Source of the DNA: Chroococcopsis sp964623815 | GTDB lineage: Bacteria > Cyanobacteriota > Cyanobacteriia > Cyanobacteriales > Microcystaceae | DNA: 64,000 nucleotides | NCBI GenBank assembly: GCA_964623815.1 | Contig: CAZUVR010000005.1 | Location: 57,498 to 121,497, forward strand | Direction of reading: 5' to 3' | Part shown: in pieces, positions 61,209-64,000 of the stretch | Numbering within the stretch: the stretch's first letter is position 1 | Layout: each line of letters starts with the position of its first letter | Notes under the pieces: model-generated | What the model was told of the DNA's origin: nothing | Seen by the model: the letters and a program-made list of their open reading frames with translations, nothing else | The model's database searches: none | Position numbers and translations under genes: made by a program

Positions 61209-62132
61209 ATGACAGCACAGGATTTAATCAAACCGGAAGTCTTAAAAAAATATTCTTGGGAGTGGCGAGGATACTCTATCCCTTATACGGTAATGGGTGA
61301 AGGAGAACCCCTATTACTAATTCACGGCTTCGGTGCCTCTATCGGACACTGGCGTAAAAATATCCCCGTGTTAGCCGAGAGCGGTTATCAGGTATACGCC
61401 CTCGACCTATTAGGATTCGGTGAAGCGGATAAACCGATATTAAACTACACCGTTGAACTCTGGCGCGAACAGATCAAAGATTTTTGCTTAGAACATATTC
61501 AACGTCCGGCCGTGTTAGTAGGAAATTCGATCGGCGGTTTGTTAACTATGATGGTAATGGCCGAGCATCCCGAAATATCCGCCGGGGGCGTTTTAATCAA
61601 CTGCGCTGGGGGATTGAACCACCGCCCCGATGAATTGAACCTACCCTTAAGATTGGTAATGGGAGGATTTACCGCTCTGGTTAGTTCCCCCGTCACCGGA
61701 AAATTTATCTTTAACCAAATCCGGGCGAAACATCGCATCAAAAAAACCCTAACTCAAGTGTACTGCGATCGCACCGCCATCACCGATGAATTAGTGGACA
61801 TCCTCTATAACCCCTCCTGTCACCCCAACGCCTCCGCCGTCTTCGCCTCCGTCTTAACTGCACCACCTGGGCCCACACCGGGCGAATTATTACCCAGTAT
61901 CTCCAGGCCCCTTTTAGTGCTATGGGGAGAAAATGATCCTTGGACTCCCATAACTGGGGCGGATATATATAAGGAGCGAGTGAAGTCCGATGCTAGTACC
62001 GAATTTCACCCTATCGCTGGCGCGGGACATTGCCCTCACGATGAAAATCCCAAAATCGTCAACGAGTTGATCCTACAATGGCTCGCTAAACAGTCACCTT
62101 ATCACGATTTAACTGCGCCCCTGCCTGCTTAA
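61209..62132 (+). CDS. Alpha/beta-fold hydrolase
   Basis: A 307-residue hydrolase. Oxyanion motif LLIHGFGASIGHW, nucleophile Ser in GNSIGG, Asp in LWGENDPW, His in GAGHCPHDE. Resembles plant/cyanobacterial chloroplast-type hydrolases related to haloalkane dehalogenases. It is soluble, substrate unknown. Its 3' end overlaps by 47 bases the convergent GTPase gene. Confidence 0.88.
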   Translation: MTAQDLIKPEVLKKYSWEWRGYSIPYTVMGEGEPLLLIHGFGASIGHWRKNIPVLAESGYQVYALDLLGFGEADKPILNYTVELWREQIKDFCLEHIQRPAVLVGNSIGGLLTMMVMAEHPEISAGGVLINCAGGLNHRPDELNLPLRLVMGGFTALVSSPVTGKFIFNQIRAKHRIKKTLTQVYCDRTAITDELVDILYNPSCHPNASAVFASVLTAPPGPTPGELLPSISRPLLVLWGENDPWTPITGADIYKERVKSDASTEFHPIAGAGHCPHDENPKIVNELILQWLAKQSPYHDLTAPLPA

Positions 62133-63504
62133 CGAAATCCTGTAGGAAAGTTATCCGTTGATTCTGCTCGAATATAGCTTTCAGTTTCGCCCCTAAGCTT
62201 TCTAGAGAAAAGGCTTCGGGGGCAACAGTAACATCCAAATCCTGCCAATATTCGATCAGGCTCAAACCCGCCAGACGAGTTAGGTAGGCGGCGCTAATAC
62301 CCTGTACCGCACCCCCCGCTATATAAGTCGCTGCGTGGCTTTTTAAAACCGCGCCGATAGTCTGACTCGATAATTCTACTAACCCCAACTGTACCATCAG
62401 TTTTCCTAACGTGGTGCCGATGGTTTGAGCTTGTGAAAGGGTGAGTTTCTGCCCGTAGATGGCACCTACATCAAGAATCATCTGCCCGTTAACCGCTGCC
62501 GTAGCAACTAAATCTAAGGCGGCTACCGGATTAGCAAAAGCCGCCGCCCCCGCTATCCATTGATACTGTTCGATAAGGGGCATGGCTTTCTGTCGGCGCA
62601 CTTCGTTTAAGAGGGTTTTTCCCTCTACTTTTATCTTTTCCGCCGCCCGCCATAGAGAGGCTAGGAGTAATTGCGATTTGTCGGTTTCTATTAAGCCTTT
62701 AACTAAATTTGGTAGAGCGTTAAAGAAGGGTGTTTGTGCTTCCATCCATTCTTTTATAGTGCCATCGTCTTGATGTTGCCGTACTTTGACCGGATTGGGG
62801 GCAGGAGCGATCGCTACAATGTCTTCCGCCGCGATAATCGGTTTTACTTGAGCGGTTATGTTCTGTAATATCTGCTCTATCTCATCGGCGGGATACATAT
62901 CGGCTTTATTCAAAGCTAATATTACTCTCTGATGATTCTTAGTCAGTTGCCGGATGATTGCCCATTCCGAATCTGTTAAGTCTCCATTGATGAGATAGAT
63001 TACTGCATCGGCTTGTAAGGCCGCGTCGATGGCTGCTTTTTCTCTCTCCTCGAAGGTGGTTAATAGCGGTTCGGTTTCGATGAAATTAATTTCTGGGTAC
63101 TGAGTTTCTAATGCCCCTTTAAGAAGGGTTTTGCCGGTTTTTCTGATTCCCGTGATGGCGACTTCTAGATTAGAGCGGTTCAATATCTCTGGCAATGTGG
63201 CTAACTGCTTCTGTAGAGCTTCGATTTTATCGGCGGGTACTTCCGGTGCGATTTCTGTGAGTATTTTCCCGGCGGTGGCGATCGTTTTATCCACTTCTGC
63301 CCTCGTTAGAGTGATGGGGCGATGGAAATCTATTTTAGCTTTCCCGGGGCGTAACAGGCTAAAAACGCTACCTAGAGCGATCGCCCCTAATAAACCCCAT
63401 TCCCCCACCCTGAGCAATTCTGTATCCATGCCGTGCCATAGAGCGAGTATGGCGGTGATTCCTAATCCAGATAATAAGATGGGTTTATTTAGTTTCGCGG
63501 TCAT
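62086..63504 (-). CDS. GTPase with DUF697-like C-terminal domain
   Basis: A 472-residue protein with two TM helices near residues 12-46, a GTPase domain (P-loop GIRKTGKT near residue 122, G4 motif NKAD near 198), and a C-terminal region (about 300-440) resembling DUF697, which is predicted to lie in or on the membrane. Homologues in cyanobacteria are annotated as DUF697 or GTP-binding proteins; role unknown. Convergent with the alpha/beta hydrolase and overlapping its last 47 bases. Confidence 0.82.
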   Translation of the reverse strand: MTAKLNKPILLSGLGITAILALWHGMDTELLRVGEWGLLGAIALGSVFSLLRPGKAKIDFHRPITLTRAEVDKTIATAGKILTEIAPEVPADKIEALQKQLATLPEILNRSNLEVAITGIRKTGKTLLKGALETQYPEINFIETEPLLTTFEEREKAAIDAALQADAVIYLINGDLTDSEWAIIRQLTKNHQRVILALNKADMYPADEIEQILQNITAQVKPIIAAEDIVAIAPAPNPVKVRQHQDDGTIKEWMEAQTPFFNALPNLVKGLIETDKSQLLLASLWRAAEKIKVEGKTLLNEVRRQKAMPLIEQYQWIAGAAAFANPVAALDLVATAAVNGQMILDVGAIYGQKLTLSQAQTIGTTLGKLMVQLGLVELSSQTIGAVLKSHAATYIAGGAVQGISAAYLTRLAGLSLIEYWQDLDVTVAPEAFSLESLGAKLKAIFEQNQRITFLQDFVKQAGAQLNRDKVTV

Positions 63505-64000
63505 TTGCTTGGGTCTCTAGGTAACTTCTCCTGCTCTATTCTAACTTTTGAGATACCCCATATCTTGTAGCGGAAACCGTCATTTAGAATCGAGTGAAGA
63601 TAAGAGAGAAGTAAGCTTTCAATTACAGCTCACTTTTCTCTTTTACTTAAATAATGGCTGATCACTAGCCACTACTCACCAGTAGCTGCTTCTTTGGCAG
63701 AAAACATCCGGCTATTTTTTTTCTTTATATATTTCTCTTTAACTATTGATAAAAATATTAGCCAAAGCTTGGTAAGCTTCCACCAAAGTAGCTATTTTTT
63801 TCCAGTTTTTATTTCATTATTTTGAGAGAAAAATATCAACAATAAATAAAAATAATTACAAAAAATATTATAAACTGGCAGTAAAAACAATATATCTCAG
63901 CAGTCAATAAAATTGATAAACTTTATAAAAGTAGTTAGTAATACTATATATAGCAATCCTAAATGATTTAAGAGATAATGAAGGGGAGAAGATAAAACAA
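63505..64000. other. Non-coding right edge
   Basis: 496 bases with no gene. AT-rich from about 63710 onward. An imperfect dyad (AAGAGAGAAGT with ACTTTTCTCTT, about 63602-63643) could be a terminator or leader element. The next gene must start beyond the window. Confidence 0.4.

Overview
The window reads as a stretch of a cyanobacterial chromosome. Evidence: a PcyA bilin reductase, cyanobacterium-specific families (DUF3370, DUF1815, PATAN-type response regulators, Hps-like polysaccharide genes), an SmtA-type metallothionein with an SmtB/ZiaR repressor, an RNase E whose arginine-rich tail is typical of cyanobacteria, and many copies of the octamer GCGATCGC (HIP1). I cannot name the species. The window is mostly chromosomal backbone, very rich in signal transduction, with one clear insertion sequence.

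Layout. 1-494: start of dnaB (minus strand). 532-6591: four overlapping or abutting two-component genes ending in a diguanylate cyclase. 6594-9680: an S9 peptidase and CorA. 9761-12048: a DUF3370 protein and a GT25-like glycosyltransferase. 12050-16582: an exopolysaccharide operon (Hps-like membrane protein, GT2, GT4, M23 peptidase) with 4-base overlaps. 16615-18833: glmM, smtB, a 54-residue smtA and its operator. 18901-18973: tRNA-Phe. 19076-25045: a glycoside-hydrolase-like protein, rne-rnhB and a receiver-kinase. 25130-28610: an RTX-repeat protein, an IS110-family element with a candidate bridge-RNA region, and a PEP-CTERM protein. 28848-33429: pcyA, a transglutaminase-like membrane protein that has lost its catalytic Cys and His, and small proteins. 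33430-33860: a decayed gene. 33861-43056: a complete Che-type operon (PATAN-REC, CheA hybrid, MCP, CheB, CheR-TPR, double CheW). 43598-51581: a five-gene operon of two receptor cyclase-like proteins, two MscS channels with cyclic-nucleotide-binding domains, and a DUF4239-like membrane protein. 52470-54878: a multidomain response regulator and a CheY-like protein. 54934-55740: a yybP-ykoY (Mn2+) riboswitch before an UPF0016 Mn exporter. 55822-63504: DUF3352, a helicase, DUF1815, an exported protein, an arsenosugar-type glycosyltransferase, an alpha/beta hydrolase and a DUF697-type GTPase.

The most unusual part is 43598-51581. Extracellular-sensor proteins with class III cyclase folds are co-transcribed with channels carrying cyclic-nucleotide-binding domains. 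Both cyclase domains have Glu and Ser in place of the two metal-binding Asp residues and lack the transition-state Arg, and both channel domains have Lys where the phosphate-binding Arg is expected. This looks like a duplicated sensor-channel system that either uses non-canonical chemistry or signals without cyclic-nucleotide synthesis.

Other points of interest are the IS110 recombinase with Thr in place of the catalytic Ser, 34-bp direct repeats at its edges, the tandem smtA-smtB operon, and a 25-bp dispersed repeat found in cheA, in the double-CheW gene and in a decayed gene.
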